From NCBI GenBank assembly GCA_030323885.1, contig CM059191.1, positions 806,001 to 870,000 on the forward strand: a DNA stretch of 64,000 nt, in the 5' to 3' direction. The translations under genes were made by a program, and so were the position numbers. The notes under the pieces are model-generated. The model had not been told where the DNA came from. It searched no databases and saw nothing but the letters and a program-made list of their open reading frames with translations. Positions within the stretch are counted from its first letter, which is position 1. Each line of letters begins with the position of its first letter. The DNA comes from Branchipolynoe longqiensis. Its lineage: Eukaryota > Annelida > Polychaeta > Phyllodocida > Polynoidae. Of the stretch, positions 32,241-43,467 are shown piece by piece.

Positions 32241-32529
32241 CATCAATAGTCCAGTTTCGCTTGGCGTGGGTTGCGCCACTTTGACTGAGCATCGAGTCGG
32301 CTTGATGGACCAGGTGCTCTCAAATTAAGCGGTAACATCTGGTGATTGCCGTGCTAGTAACAATTCCCAGCCACAGCTGTTTTCAACACACGCTGGAGAC
32401 ACTTAGAAAGGTGAATGTCACCTTTATGTGACAACAGTGAGACGTCTGTCTCAACGTCATGTCAGCTCGGAAACTTCAAGTGCATTTATTCACATGTCGA
32501 CTATTAACTAAGACACGCCCCTCTTTTTG

Positions 32530-33345
32530 TAGGATAGTTGTTGTTGGTGGTGGTAGTGGTAGTAGTGGTGGTGATGTTAGTGGTGGTGGTAGTGGTGGTA
32601 GTAGTGGTGATGGTAGTGGTGGTAGTAGTGGTTATGTTGGTAGTGGTGGTGTTGGTAGTGGTGATGGTCGTGGTGGTGGTGATAGTGGTGGTGATGGTAG
32701 TGGTAATGGTTGTAGTGGTGATGGTAGTGGTGATGGTAGTGGTGATGGTGGTGGTGATGGTAGTGGTGGTAGTGGTGGTAGTAGGGGTGATGGTAGTGGT
32801 AATGGGTGTAGTGGTGGTGGTGGTGATGGTAGTGGTGGTGGTGTTGGTAGTGGTGATGGTAGTGATGGTGGTGGTAGTAGTGGTGGTAGTGATGCTGGTG
32901 GTAGTGGTGGTGGTGGTGATGGTAGTGGTGATGGTAGTGATGGTGGTATTGATGGTGGTGTTGGTAGTGGTGATGGTAGTGGTGATGGTATTGGTGGTAG
33001 TGGTGGTAGTAGTGGTGGTGGTAATGATGGTGGTGGTGGTAGTCGTGGTGATGGTAGTGGTAGTGGTGGTAGTGGTGATAGTGGTGGTAATGGTGGTGGT
33101 GGTAGTAATAGTAATAGTAGTAGTATTAGTGGTGGTGGTGATGGTAGTGGTAGTGGTGATGGTAGTGATGGTGGTATTGATGGTGGTGTTGGTAGTGGTG
33201 ATGGTAGTGGTGATGGTATTGGTGGTAGTGGTGGTAGTAGTGGTGGTGGTAATGATGGTGGTGGTGGTAGTTGTGGTGATGGTAGTGGTAGTGGTGATAG
33301 TGGTGGTAATGGTGGTGGTGGTAGTAATAGTAATAGTAGTAGTAT
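32530..33345. repeat. GGT/AGT trinucleotide array of about 815 bp
   Basis: Almost entirely GGT, AGT, GAT and ATT triplets. All three frames on both strands stay open for 280-300 codons (Gly/Ser/Asp, Val or Thr repeats), so none is evidence of a gene. It contains a longer-range duplication: about 33130-33330 repeats about 32920-33110. Confidence 0.93.
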
Positions 33346-33391
33346 TACTATTTTGCACTAACAATAGTATTTACTAGTAGTAATAGTATTG

Positions 33392-34530
33392 CAATACCTC
33401 AGGGAGTTTGACGCCCCTGCATTGCAGTTGTAAATCTCTGCCTTGTGGTACAGGTTCTTGACAGAACCGAAGGCTAAGGGAGCAAACCCTGAACAGAAAA
33501 CCATGTCACTGTGGCAGTTGATGTACGGAACTCCCAACATCTCCCGACCAGCCACTGCAGGGACAAATAGTTTTGCGTCTGTCTGGACATGTACTTGCCG
33601 GTGTGAAACCTCTATTTGCTCCCCAAGAGAGTACCACTGGTAATTTGCAAAAGCCAGCAGCACTTCAACACTTTTGCAGGCAGCTTTCATGAAATGTACT
33701 GGTGAGGGAGCTGCTATTCGCAGATGACAATGCACTGGTTGCCCACTCTGCTGAAGAGATCCAGAAAATAGTGGACGCTTTCTCCGATGCATCAAAGAAG
33801 TTTGGCCTGAAGATTAACATCAAGAAGACAGAGGTGCTGTACCAACCCAACTCTACAAGAACCTGAGAGGAGGATATCATGGTTGACGGAAACAAGCTGA
33901 ACTCTGTTCCGTAATTCACCTACCTCGGAAGCATTATATCAAGTGATGGACGCATTGATGCTGAAATGCAGAGGAGGATGGCCAAGGCTAGTGCATCTTT
34001 CGGCCGACTACGCCAGAGACTCTGGAACAACCACCATGTGTCCATGCGGGTCAAAGGCAAGATCTACCATGCAATCATGCTATCCACCCTACTATACGGA
34101 GCCAAGGCCTGGACAGTGTACAGACGACTGTGAAAAAGCTGCATGCCTTCATGATGCGACATCTGCGCTCAATCATGAGGCTAACCTGGAAGGACAAATT
34201 GACAAATAAGGAAATACTCGAACGGACGGGGCTGCCCTCTATGGAAAATCTTCTGATCAAAAAGAATCTCCGGTGGACTGGACACCTCATGAGGAGGCTA
34301 CCAAAGCAGATCCTCTACTCTCAACTGTCTTCTGGTTACAGAAAGAGAGGGCGCCCCCGTCTCCGGTTCAAGGATACCATCAAGAGAAACCTGAAGCTGA
34401 GAGACATTAAGACCGACTCATGGACATCACTCTCACAGCAGAGAGCTAAATGGAGAGTGGCAGTCAAGTAATGAAAGCACTCTTTGTGACATCACGACCG
34501 ACAGCATGATGATGATGATGATGAATAGTA
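33392..34530 (+). pseudogene. LINE (non-LTR) reverse transcriptase 3' remnant
   Basis: From 33700 the frame reads ELLFADDNALVAHSAEEIQ (the catalytic FADD motif), FGLKINIKKTEVLY, then after stops FTYLGSIIS-DG-ID-E, AKASASFGRL, LSTLLYGAKAWTVY, LERTGLPSM, LRWTGHLMR and GRPRLRFKDT, ending at a stop near 34471. That order is typical of the thumb and C-terminal part of a non-LTR RT. Several in-frame stops (for example near 33865, 33912 and 34130) make it dead. The endonuclease and RT fingers are absent. A GATGATGATG tail ends it. Known 3' pieces also occur at 29974-30485. Confidence 0.8.
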
Positions 34531-34599
34531 ATATTGCAGAAAACTACTCTATTTTCATTTCAGATGTCTTATTATTGTTATTGTCATCGGTATTACAAG

Positions 34600-34730
34600 A
34601 ACTGGCACCAAGTCTAGAGCAGGACTCGAACCCACACTTTTGCCACTCCAGGGTGTGCATCATTACCATTAGCCACCTAAACTCGCTGATGCAACCAACA
34701 CGTAATTGAGTGGCATTCCACCCGGTGAGG
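34600..34730 (-). mobile_element. possible tRNA-derived repeat
   Basis: CAGGACTCGAACCCACACTT resembles a tRNA box B complement and is followed by ACCATTAGCCACC, like a box A complement. No other part of a known SINE in this window is present. Confidence 0.3.
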
Positions 34731-35136
34731 TCACTGCACCCCACTACACTCGCCAAATGCAATTGGAGGTCTTTTAGTTTTATATGCTTCAATATTTTCA
34801 TGATTACAAATATCCAGGTACATTACACAGGTACAACACATAATACAGGTTCATCATCCACACACTGTTTAATATGTGGTCAGGGCACCATTGTTACAGA
34901 ATGTTGCAAACATACAGGCCACCACGACTTGAACACTTCCATTTTGGACCAGTGGACCACCTCGGTACCCCGATTCAATCAGCCTACCCACGCCGACCTA
35001 TTTACATGGCAATTCACCTGGGGATGTGAGTGCTTTCCCCTCCCACCCAACCTCCTTTTGCACTCATTGATTAAGTAGTGGGACTTTCAAACCACAGACA
35101 TTTTTTTGTTGTAAAGTATTTATTCATCTGACATTT

Positions 35137-35152
35137 GTTAACCCGTGAGAAT

Positions 35153-35185
<33 letters not shown>
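35137..35185. repeat. lone family C terminus followed by a TA microsatellite
   Basis: GTTAACCCGTGAGAATAAGG is the family C terminus in inverse orientation. A run of TA units follows. Confidence 0.6.
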
Positions 35186-35187
<2 letters not shown>

Positions 35188-35199
35188 TAGTTAGGCGAA

Positions 35200-35305
35200 T
35201 CGTACCTTGGTACAGATGATAGATAACTCTTGTTTTCCCGAGGTACAAGCCTCGGGTAGTCGTGGACTAGGGAGAAGGTAGCAACATCCGGTACAGCAAT
35301 CTTCA
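35200..35305. repeat. inverted repeat partner of 39120-39215
   Basis: AGAAGGTAGCAACATCCGGT and ACAGCAAT here are found in reverse complement at about 39135-39165. The CCTCGGGTAGTCGTGGA stretch matches the complement of CCTCGAGTAGCCGAGG less well. Same repeat family in opposite orientations 3.9 kb apart. Confidence 0.6.
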
Positions 35306-35489
35306 CAAAATTATTCAGGATAAAAATGAGCTTAATGATTGGAAGTCCTCATGTTTTCTTATTGGCACAAGCCAACGTAATAAGTCGTGACAGGGTGTGG
35401 TGGGCTTGCAACCTCTACTTGTTCTCTTCTGAGATTTAGCTGAGGGCAATTGCTCCAGCTTCAAGAGCCACTTTTCTAGCCCAACAGAG

Positions 35490-36560
35490 CCGGTGTAGCA
35501 GGAAATCGCAAACCCTGTAAATCGCAAACCCCCACTTGTGATTTCCTAGGAAATCGCAAACCCCCATGCCATATATGGGCATGGGGGGTTTGCGATTTCC
35601 TAGGAAATCGCATATCCCCCCTGGAGATCGCAAACCCCCTGTCACGGTTTAAAACCCCGGCCCGATCGCAGCCCCTGCCGTGGCCTCTGCGCATGCGCAG
35701 AGGTTGTAAACAGGCTGCAGAACGAATACACACTGCCAGTGTCTATTAAAGTGTAATAGAAATGCACAATCCTAACCATATAAATTTAATATAATCTATC
35801 CGTCGAATATGTTTTCTATATGTGTACCAAGCAGCTTGTTTCTAAGTGGTGTAGCTTTAGAGATATTTCACTTTTTCTGTATGAAGATTGCACTGACACT
35901 CAGAATATCCCAACTTTCACTATTATCTCTGTTTTTAATACTTTCAGCATAAATTGCTCTTAGGTTACATTAAATACTTCAGATCTTCCTCTTCAATCGC
36001 GCATTAAGATATTTTTAATCAATCCAATGAAAGCTTTTAAATTTATTTTACAAAAATATATTAATCGCCAAACGTAATGTAAACAAATCGCCGCCGCATC
36101 GACATCGCGTTCCATACTGGCGGCGGCGGCGATTTGTTTACTTTACGTTCGTCGATTCGAAAATATAACTAGTAATATCGCCGCCAATGCGGCAGTAGCC
36201 TTAATAACGCTTCGAATTTAGGGTTAAATTGGTAACCAAATAAGTGAAATTTGACCAATTTAACCCTAAACTCGACGAACGTAAAGTAAACAAATCGCCG
36301 CCGCCGCCGAATGGGCCACGGCAGGGGCTGCGATCGGGCCGGGGTTTTAAACCGTGACAGCGGCGGTAGCCTTAATAACGCTTCGAATTTAGGGTTAATT
36401 TAATGAAATTTCACGATTTGAGTATATAATTCTGTTAAATATAGTCGCATTGAATAGATTTGGCCCGAATCGGTCCCAAAACACAGGGGGGTTTGCGATT
36501 TCCAGGGGGGGTTTGTGATTTCCTAGTAAATCGCAAACCCCGGGGTGTGCAATTTCCAGG
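35490..36560. mobile_element. large fold-back structure of nested inverted repeats
   Basis: CACGGTTTAAAACCCCGGCC continuing to TGCCGTGGC (35643-35682) is perfectly repeated inverted at about 36313-36357. Inside, GGCGATTTGTTTACTTTACG (about 36128) pairs with CGTAAAGTAAACAAATCGCC (about 36280) and a related diverged copy at about 36070. Outside, several short inverted blocks contain AAATCGCAAACCCCC or GGGGGTTTGCGATTT. AATAACGCTTCGAATTTAGG occurs twice. No ORF with a recognisable domain. Confidence 0.7.
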
Positions 36561-36929
36561 GGTTTGCGATTTACTGCCACACCGGAATCTGGCCTGCTTT
36601 CCTCCCCTAACACTGTGTGTACCAGGGAGGCTTAAATTATCATCAGAAATGGGAGCCTCGGTCTTACTAACCCTTGAATCCAAGATCTGTAACGATCAAA
36701 CAAAATTTAGAATGCTCAACCAACTATTTGTTTGTTGTTTTCGTCCTAGAAAATCTTTAATCATAGCCAGACAGGTACCGTTTGTAACAGTACATACCCA
36801 TGGTTAATAATGGCCAAAGTACCTCTCAAGCCAGACACCCTGTAACCATCAACTGAAAGTTTGAGTGTGGCGAACCAACTAATTGTTTTTATTTACATCC
36901 TAGAACATTTAAGCTCATATCAGGACGGA

Positions 36930-38150
36930 CATGAGGTGGCTTCAGCCAACATCTGTCTCCGCTCGGCCACAGGCGGGTTAAACATAATGTGGCTTCAGCC
37001 AACAATGCTCTCCGTTTGTCAACGAGCATCATAACGTGATGTGGCTTCAGCCAACATCACTCTCCGCTCGACTTAAACATGATGTGGCTTCAGCCAACAT
37101 CACCCTCCGTTTGGCAATGGGCGGCCTAAACGGGAAATAGCTCTTAAAATTTTATGTGGCTTCAGACAACCTCAACCTCCATTTGAAAACGGACAACCTA
37201 AACGTGATGTAGCTTCAGCCAACATCATTCACCGTTTGGTAACAAACAGCCTAACCAGGATGTGGCTTCAGCCAACATCGCCCTCCGTTTGGTAACGGGC
37301 AGCCTAAACGGGATGTACTTCAACCCACACTACTCACCGTTTTTTAACGGGCTACAGCCATCATCGCTCACCGCTCGGCCACAGGCGGGTAAAATATTGA
37401 TGAGGCTTCCCCAACATGGCTCTCCATTAGCCAATGGCTGCATAACTGTGAAGCCATCATCTCTCTCCGTTGTACAAGGACGGATTAAACGTGATGTGGC
37501 TTCCGCCCACATCGCTCTCCGTTCGGTCACGGGCGGCAACAACACGAGACGAGGCTTCAGCCAACATCGCTCTCCGTTCAGCAACGGGCGGCAACAACAC
37601 GTGATGAGGCTTCAGCCAACATCGCTCTCTGTTCAGCAACGGGCGCCAACAACACGAGATGAGGCTTCAGCCAACATCGCTCTCCGTTCAGCAACGGGCG
37701 GCAACAACACGAGATGAGGCTCCAGCCAACATCGCTCTCCGTTCGGCAACGGGCGGCAACAACACGAGATGAGGCTCCAGCCAACATCGCTCTCCGTTCA
37801 GCAACGGGCGGCAACAACACGAGATGAGGCTTCAGCCAACCTCGCTCTTCGTTCAGCAACGGGCGGCAACAACACGAGATGAGGCTCCAGCCAACATCAC
37901 TCTCCGCTCGGCAACGGGCGGCAACAAACACGAGATGAGGCATCAGCCACCATCGCTCTCCGTTCAGCAACGGGCGGCAACAACACGAGATGAGGCTCCA
38001 GCCAACATCGCTCTCCGTTTGGCAAAGGGCGGCAACAACACGAGATGAGGCTCCAGCCAACATCGCTCTCCATTCGGCAACGGGCGGCAACAACACGAGA
38101 TGAGGCTCCAGCCAACATCGCTCTCCGTTCGGCAACAGGCGGCTTGTTGA
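36930..38150. repeat. 55-bp tandem array, graded divergence
   Basis: The unit contains GATGAGGCTCCAGCCAACAT, CGCTCTCCGTTCGGCAACGG and GCGGCAACAACACGA. Units from about 37540 to 38140 are nearly identical; towards 36930 they decay to CTTCAGCCAACATC cores only. Because 55 is not a multiple of three, ORFs through it cycle through frames and are artefacts. Confidence 0.92.
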
Positions 38151-38267
38151 ACCAAATTTCTTATCTGTGATGTGGCAATCACCACATCTACATACCCAAC
38201 TGCAACACCAGAAAAACGTATTTAACAAATACTAGCTCATACAGGTTCTCATGGGGTCATGGGGGGC

Positions 38268-38374
38268 CACCTACGACAACTCGTATTTCCATCCAAGTAC
38301 TGACGAGTCTCATCGTTGCTTAACTTCGGTGATCAGACGAGAACCAGTGGTTTAAACGTGATATGGCCATAGAC
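38268..38374 (-). pseudogene. 5S rRNA pseudogene
   Basis: On the minus strand the sequence starts GTCTATGGCCATATCACG and continues GGTTCTCGTCTGATCACC, GAAGTTAAGCAACG and CAGTACTTGGATGG, then AATACGAGTTGTCGTAGG. This is the order of a eukaryotic 5S rRNA from its 5' end. The box A region AGTTAAGC is present, but about 13 nt after GGATGG, normally GTGACCGCCTGGG containing most of box C, are missing. The gene should therefore not support normal Pol III transcription or fold as functional 5S. Length about 107 nt instead of about 119. Confidence 0.85.
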
Positions 38375-38431
38375 CAGACACATGTTTCACACCATGCACA
38401 AGGCACTAGGCCAGCGATTCTAGTTTTCCTG

Positions 38432-39010
38432 TATTCTTGGGTTTAAAGTCATAAAAACGCTACGAAACAATAGCGAATATCGAGTCGGAAATCCGACCAG
38501 AAATAAACAACACGGCGATGTCAACACTACCGTACCGGCACCCGAATCGGTTTTTCGCCAATATATTCTTTAATATATTCACCAATATTCTAATATTCAT
38601 AGAGAATATTGATGTACACAAGAAATATGTTATTCTTGGGTTTAAAGTAATAAAAACGCTACGAAACAATAGCGAATATCGAGTCGGAAATCCGACCAGA
38701 AATAAACCACACGGCGATGTCAACTCTACCGTACCGGCACCCAAATCGGTTTTTCGCCAATATATTCTTTAATATATTCACCAATATTCTAATATTCATA
38801 GAGAATATTGATGTACCCAAGCAATATGTTATTCTTGGGTTTAAAGTCATAAAAACGCTACGAAACAATAGCGAATATCGAGTCGGAAATCCGACCAGAA
38901 GTAAACCACACGGCGATGTCAACTCTACCGTACCGGCACCCGAATCGGTTTTTCGCCAATAACTTCTTTAATATAATCGCCAATATTCTAATATTCGTAG
39001 AGAATATTGT
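38432..39010 (+). repeat. 199-bp tandem repeat, three units
   Basis: TATTCTTGGGTTTAAAGT recurs at 38432, 38631 and 38830, an exact 199-bp period. Each unit contains CGAGTCGGAAATCCGACCAG and an AT-rich imperfect inverted tail with AATATTC and GAATATT. It lies 57 bp beyond the 5S pseudogene's 5' end. Confidence 0.92.
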
Positions 39011-39119
39011 TCTACTCTTTATACACAATCGTTAAAAAAATATCCATAAACTAACCCCAAGTTCTGGAGTTATTGTAGAAAAAGACCGCTGTACTTACTC
39101 GCAAACGTCCACCGCTCAC

Positions 39120-39265
39120 GAGTGGAATATGCTAATTGCTGTACCGGATGTTGCTACCTTCTCCCTCGGCCTCGAGTAGCCGAGGCGTTGTACCGAGGTA
39201 AAATTATATATATATATAATATATATATATTATATATAATATATATATATATATTATTATATTAT
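39120..39265. repeat. inverted repeat partner of 35200-35305, plus TA-rich tract
   Basis: GCTGTACCGGATGTTGCTAC and CTTCTCCCTCGGCCTCGAG, then a TATA tract from about 39208. Confidence 0.6.
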
Positions 39266-39613
39266 ATATAACAATAAACTATATATGGAGTATCTCCCAG
39301 TTCCGACACACTTCAGAATAGTTACTTGGCTCAAATGCACAAAGTGGAAAGTCTCTTCAGAACTTGCGCATTAATAAGCTTTAATCAACTTTAATCAACT
39401 TTAAGTACAGACAGAGTACCAGCCGATGAATCCTTGATGGTCGTAATATATATATTTATTTCACTAAGAACCGTGAGAATGGCGGCTTATCTGAATTTGA
39501 TTAGGCTTTTTTTCTTTTAAAATAAAAATAAGAATTAACAGTTATAATAGAGCGACAGTTTTAATCTTTAAATAAAACAACACCGATTTACATATTTCCT
39601 GATCACACACCCT

Positions 39614-39943
39614 TTCTACCGGGTGGCCTAATCTACAGAGCACGGGCCTCGTGTGCGGAACGTCGAGAGTTCGGTTCCTGGACAAGTCAAACCAATGACT
39701 ATAAAATTGATACTTGTCGCTTCCTAGCCTGGCGATCGGCATTAATAGGATAGGGCAAGGACTGGTTAGCTCAGCATCAGGATAATGTGATTGAGTAGGA
39801 TATTGGGTTATAGTGCTGGCAGCCTCATTTTCCAGTGGGGCAACACTATAAAGTTGCCATGAGCACACACTGTTACGAGTCGGTACCTGTCCTGATATGG
39901 CCTTAGATGTTGCCAGGATGTAAAGAAAACCTCCAACAAACAA
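39614..39943 (+). mobile_element. SINE S1, full length with target-site duplication
   Basis: Sense copy from a GGGTGGCCTAATCTACAGAG head to a CCAACAAACAAA tail, flanked by ACACACCCT on both sides (39605-39613, 39944-39952). Confidence 0.85.
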
Positions 39944-40084
39944 ACACACCCTCCTTGTGTCTTTTTCAACACAAAATAATCACAAGGCTTCGCTCTGACT
40001 GGGCCGAACCGATTCTTGTTGTAGTCAATATTATCTGGTATATGCTTTCATACATGAGGCAGCTATTTACTTCATCAAGCTCGA

Positions 40085-40285
40085 TTATCGGAAAGGAAGG
40101 GAGAGGGGATGGGAGAGAGGAGATGGGAAGAGAGAGGTAACGAGCGAGTGAGTGAGAGTGAGATGGGGAGGGGGAGGGGGAGGAAGAGAAGGTGGAGGGG
40201 CGGGGAAGGAGAATGGAAAGGGGAAGGGGGAAGCGGAAGGGGAAGGGGGAGGGGAAGCAGAAGGGGAAAGGGAATGGGAAGAGGT
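40085..40285. repeat. 200-bp polypurine tract
   Basis: G and A on the plus strand with very few pyrimidines (GGGGAAGGGGGAGGGG-type). It could form H-DNA. The ORFs across it are compositional. Confidence 0.9.
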
Positions 40286-40540
40286 TGATTCATTTTCTCA
40301 AAGCGGAGAGTCTACTGCATAAGACAAAACAGTCAGGCGCCACCCCACCAGCCCCCACCCCAGGTACAACTCCCACAACTATCACCCCCCCCCCCCTCAC
40401 ACACAAGTCAGACTACACAGTTAACAGCCGGCTATCTTGTCGAGATATTAGACTAATTACAGCTAGACACAAATCTCCCCCTAAACAACCTATTAAAAAC
40501 CGTACAAATAGCCATCTACAGTTCACTTGTGGGCGATAGT

Positions 40541-41365
40541 AACAAGAAGTATGAGCTGGTAACTGGAATACAGTCAACTGTTAAATCAATACTCACACTG
40601 ACAGCTGTACAAATAACAAGAAGTATGAGCTGCTAACTGGAATACAGTCAACTGTCAAACCAATACTCACACTGACACCTGTACAAATAACAATAAGTAT
40701 GAGCTGGTAACTGGAATATAGTCAACTGTCAAACCAATACTCACACTGACACCTGTACAAATAACAAGAAGTATGAGCTGCTGACTGGAATACAGTCAAC
40801 TGTCAAATCAATCTACTCCGACACTGCGACAACCTGTTACAAATAACCAGAAGTACATGAGCTGCTAACTGATATACCGGTAGTCAACTGTCAAACCCTC
40901 ACACCAGACAACCTGTACAAATAACAAGAAGTATGAGCTGGTAACTGGAATACAGTCAACTGTTAAATCAATACTCACACTGACAGCTGTACAAATAACA
41001 AGAAGTATGAGCTGCTAACTGGAATACAGTCAACTGTCAAACCAATACTCACACTGACACCTGTACAAATAACAAGAAGTATGAGCTGGTAACTGGAATA
41101 TAGTCAACTGTCAAACCAATACTCACACTGACACCTGTACAAATAACAAGAAGTATGAGCTGCTGACTGGAATACAGTCAACTGTCAAATCAATACTCAC
41201 ACTGACACCTGTACAAATAACAAGAAGTATGAGCTGCTAACTGGAATACAGTCAACTGTCAAACCAATACTCACACTGACACCTGTACAAATAACAAGAA
41301 GTATGAGCTGGTAACTGGAATACAGTCAACTGTCAAACCAATACTCACACTGACACCTGTACAAA
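40541..41365 (+). repeat. 74-bp tandem array, about 11 units with higher-order structure
   Basis: Unit AACAAGAAGTATGAGCTGGT, AACTGGAATACAGTCAACTG, TCAAACCAATACTCACACTG, ACACCTGTACAAAT. The run of variants starting at 40541 (GGTAAC, then GTTAAATC with ACAGCT, then GCTAAC) restarts at about 40927, indicating a block duplication of about 385 bp. Confidence 0.93.
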
Positions 41366-41469
41366 TAACGCTCTTACTGGGTATATTCTGTTGTGAATAC
41401 TCCAACGAATGTCTCCTAAAAAATGAACAAATTGAACAAAAGCTATTAATCATTAATGGAATTACTATT

Positions 41470-42095
41470 TTATGTAAAGTTCTTAAACATCACTTGTCTT
41501 CTTATCTGATTTCAGGTATAAATATCAATTGCCTTAGTGGGTTGTAAATAGACATAGTGGTGCTGGCAGGTCTGGGTGTGAGGGCATTCAGGGCCTACCC
41601 CCATTGCTGGGATAGAGATCACCACACTCAAAGGTCAAGGTTGGTGGTGGCCATGGGGGCCATACAGCTTGGTGGTAATGGGCAGACCACTGGTATCCAT
41701 GGGGACCAGGAATGCTGGATTCCTATTGGTAGGGCCAAGAATGCTTGTTTTCCATTGGGGGAAAGGGGTGGGGTGATACTCTACAATGAACCCATGTAAC
41801 CATATAAATAATAAACCAGAGGGCTTGACTCTCTCTCCTTCTTTACACTTTATACTCTTCCTTTCTCTTTGTCTGTATTGATTTCACCATAGCCTGCCTA
41901 CACAGTCACAGATTCGAGCCTTAGCTTTTACAATCGGTTGCTCTGCTGCAAGATCGCCCCTTGGGGAAGCCATACAGTTAGTTACCTTACTACATGATGT
42001 ATGGTTGTGATTAACTAAAAACAGAAATCAAATCATTAGATACTGTCATAACTGACGTAGATTCAATTGGACATGATAGGACCGATAGGGTTACA
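41470..42095. other. unassigned; possible old retroelement end
   Basis: AATAAACCAGAGGG at about 41808 followed by a pyrimidine-rich stretch is like an LTR or retroelement 3' end, but no paired copy or TG...CA boundary can be defined. The 80-codon ORF at 41557-41799 has no recognisable domain. Confidence 0.25.
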
Positions 42096-42099
42096 TAGT

Positions 42100-42412
42100 T
42101 GGTTGGTTGCTGGAGTTTTACGTCCTGGCAACATCTAAAGTCATATTAGGATGGGTACCGACTTGTGACAGTGCACACTCATGGTGACTTTATAGTGCTA
42201 CTCCACTGGGAATCAGGCCATTGGCACCATGACCCGATATCCCACTCAGTCACATTATCCCGACACTGAGCTAACCAGCCCTTGCCCTATCCTATTATTG
42301 CTGAGCGCCACGCTAGGAAGCGACAGGTATAAATTTGTATAAGTCATCAGTTTGACTCGACCGGGAGCCGAACACCAGATCTCCCACGCTCTACAGATTC
42401 AGCCACCGCGTC
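42100..42412 (-). mobile_element. SINE S1, antisense, near full length
   Basis: GGTTGGTTGCTGGAGTTTTA and CGTCCTGGCAAC at the left, GTTTGACTCGACCGGGAGCC and AACACCAGATCTCCC (box B complement region) at the right. Confidence 0.8.
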
Positions 42413-42599
42413 CAGTGGGTGTTGGCTGAGAATAAGCAGTCTTGCCGTGCTTTGTCAAAACGAGGTGGCGAACTGACAGTAAACGGACGCAGTGTGAAAA
42501 AGAAGGAAATGAAGGGACCGATTGAGACACCAATTAGTGGCGATTTAATTAGGATGCGGTGATCTGGTGGGTGTGCCCAGATGACACTCTCAACACGGT

Positions 42600-42795
42600 G
42601 CCGCAGTTATCATCATTAGCACCGGACAAGGTCGCCGGTATTAGGTGAGTGAGGGCGGGGGTTCCATTCCCGGCCGAGTCAAACCAAGGACGTCCACAGT
42701 TTTATACTCGTTGCTACCTTGCTTGGCATTCGGCATCTTAACTAGGATTTGAATCGGGTAAGGACAGGTTCATTCAGTGTCAGGATAATGGGACC
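42600..42795 (+). mobile_element. SINE S1 fragment, sense
   Basis: A decayed head (GGGGTTCCATTCCCGGCCGA) then GTCAAACCAAGGACG and the start of the body. The 3' part is lost. Confidence 0.6.
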
Positions 42796-42881
42796 CTCAG
42801 ACAATTTTCAAATCTAGAGGTTCTGAAATTCCATGCTCAGCCAATTCAGGGAGGTTAAATACTGTTGTTTTTTTCTTGTTC

Positions 42882-42950
42882 GTTTTTTTTTCGTTGGGGA
42901 GGCGGGAGGGGGGAGGAGGGAGGGGGGAGGGGGGAGGGCGGAGGGGAATG
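42882..42950. repeat. G-rich purine tract
   Basis: Repeated GGGAGGGGGG runs on the plus strand. A potential G-quadruplex. Confidence 0.8.
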
Positions 42951-43213
42951 GCAAGAGATCGTTGGCGTTTCAAAGACTACTTGTCAGATACAGTGAGTGT
43001 GAAGGCCTTCCGAAGTTGAAAAAGTTGAAAAGTGATTCCCGACCCATTCAACGGCTGGTTGACGGCAGGGGGCATGGCAGGCAGATGAATCATGACACGT
43101 CACGTGACAGGGTGGTCGTACAAAGCAACGAGATCTGGACATGGAAGACTGTGTGAGGGATTGATTCATTGGGGCTTTACATCCTAGCAACACATGTGGC
43201 CATTTCAGGACGG

Positions 43214-43424
43214 AAAGGATGTCAAACATATGGTCATTCTCACATATTTCTTTGGATGAAACCCACTGCCGCCACATAGTCATAGGCTACTCTATAAGCA
43301 GCAAGGGGTCTTTTATATGCACTTTCCCACAGAGAGGACAGCACATACCACAGCCTTTGATGAAACAGTTGTGGACCACTGGTCAGAACATAAAAGAGCC
43401 CAAACTGCAAATGGATCCACTGAG
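43214..43424 (-). mobile_element. SINE type S3 (mollusc-type core) with TSD
   Basis: Antisense. It contains GCAAGGGGTCTTTTATATGC, CACTTTCCCACAGAGAGGAC and TTTGGATGAAACCCACTGCC, the same core as 51178-51430. It is flanked by CCATTTCAGGACGG on both sides (43200-43213, 43425-43438), which is sequence of the older S1 copy. Confidence 0.82.
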
Positions 43425-43467
43425 CCATTTCAGGACGGGTCCCGACATATGCCAATATGCACTGAAG

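Noticed and set aside
32459..33377. Gly/Ser, Val and Thr repeat proteins of 280-300 residues
   Set aside because: Triplet repeat DNA is open in every frame on both strands; no splice or start context.
37578..38228. A 216-codon frame on the minus strand
   Set aside because: Produced by the 55-bp array, cycling through frames every three units.
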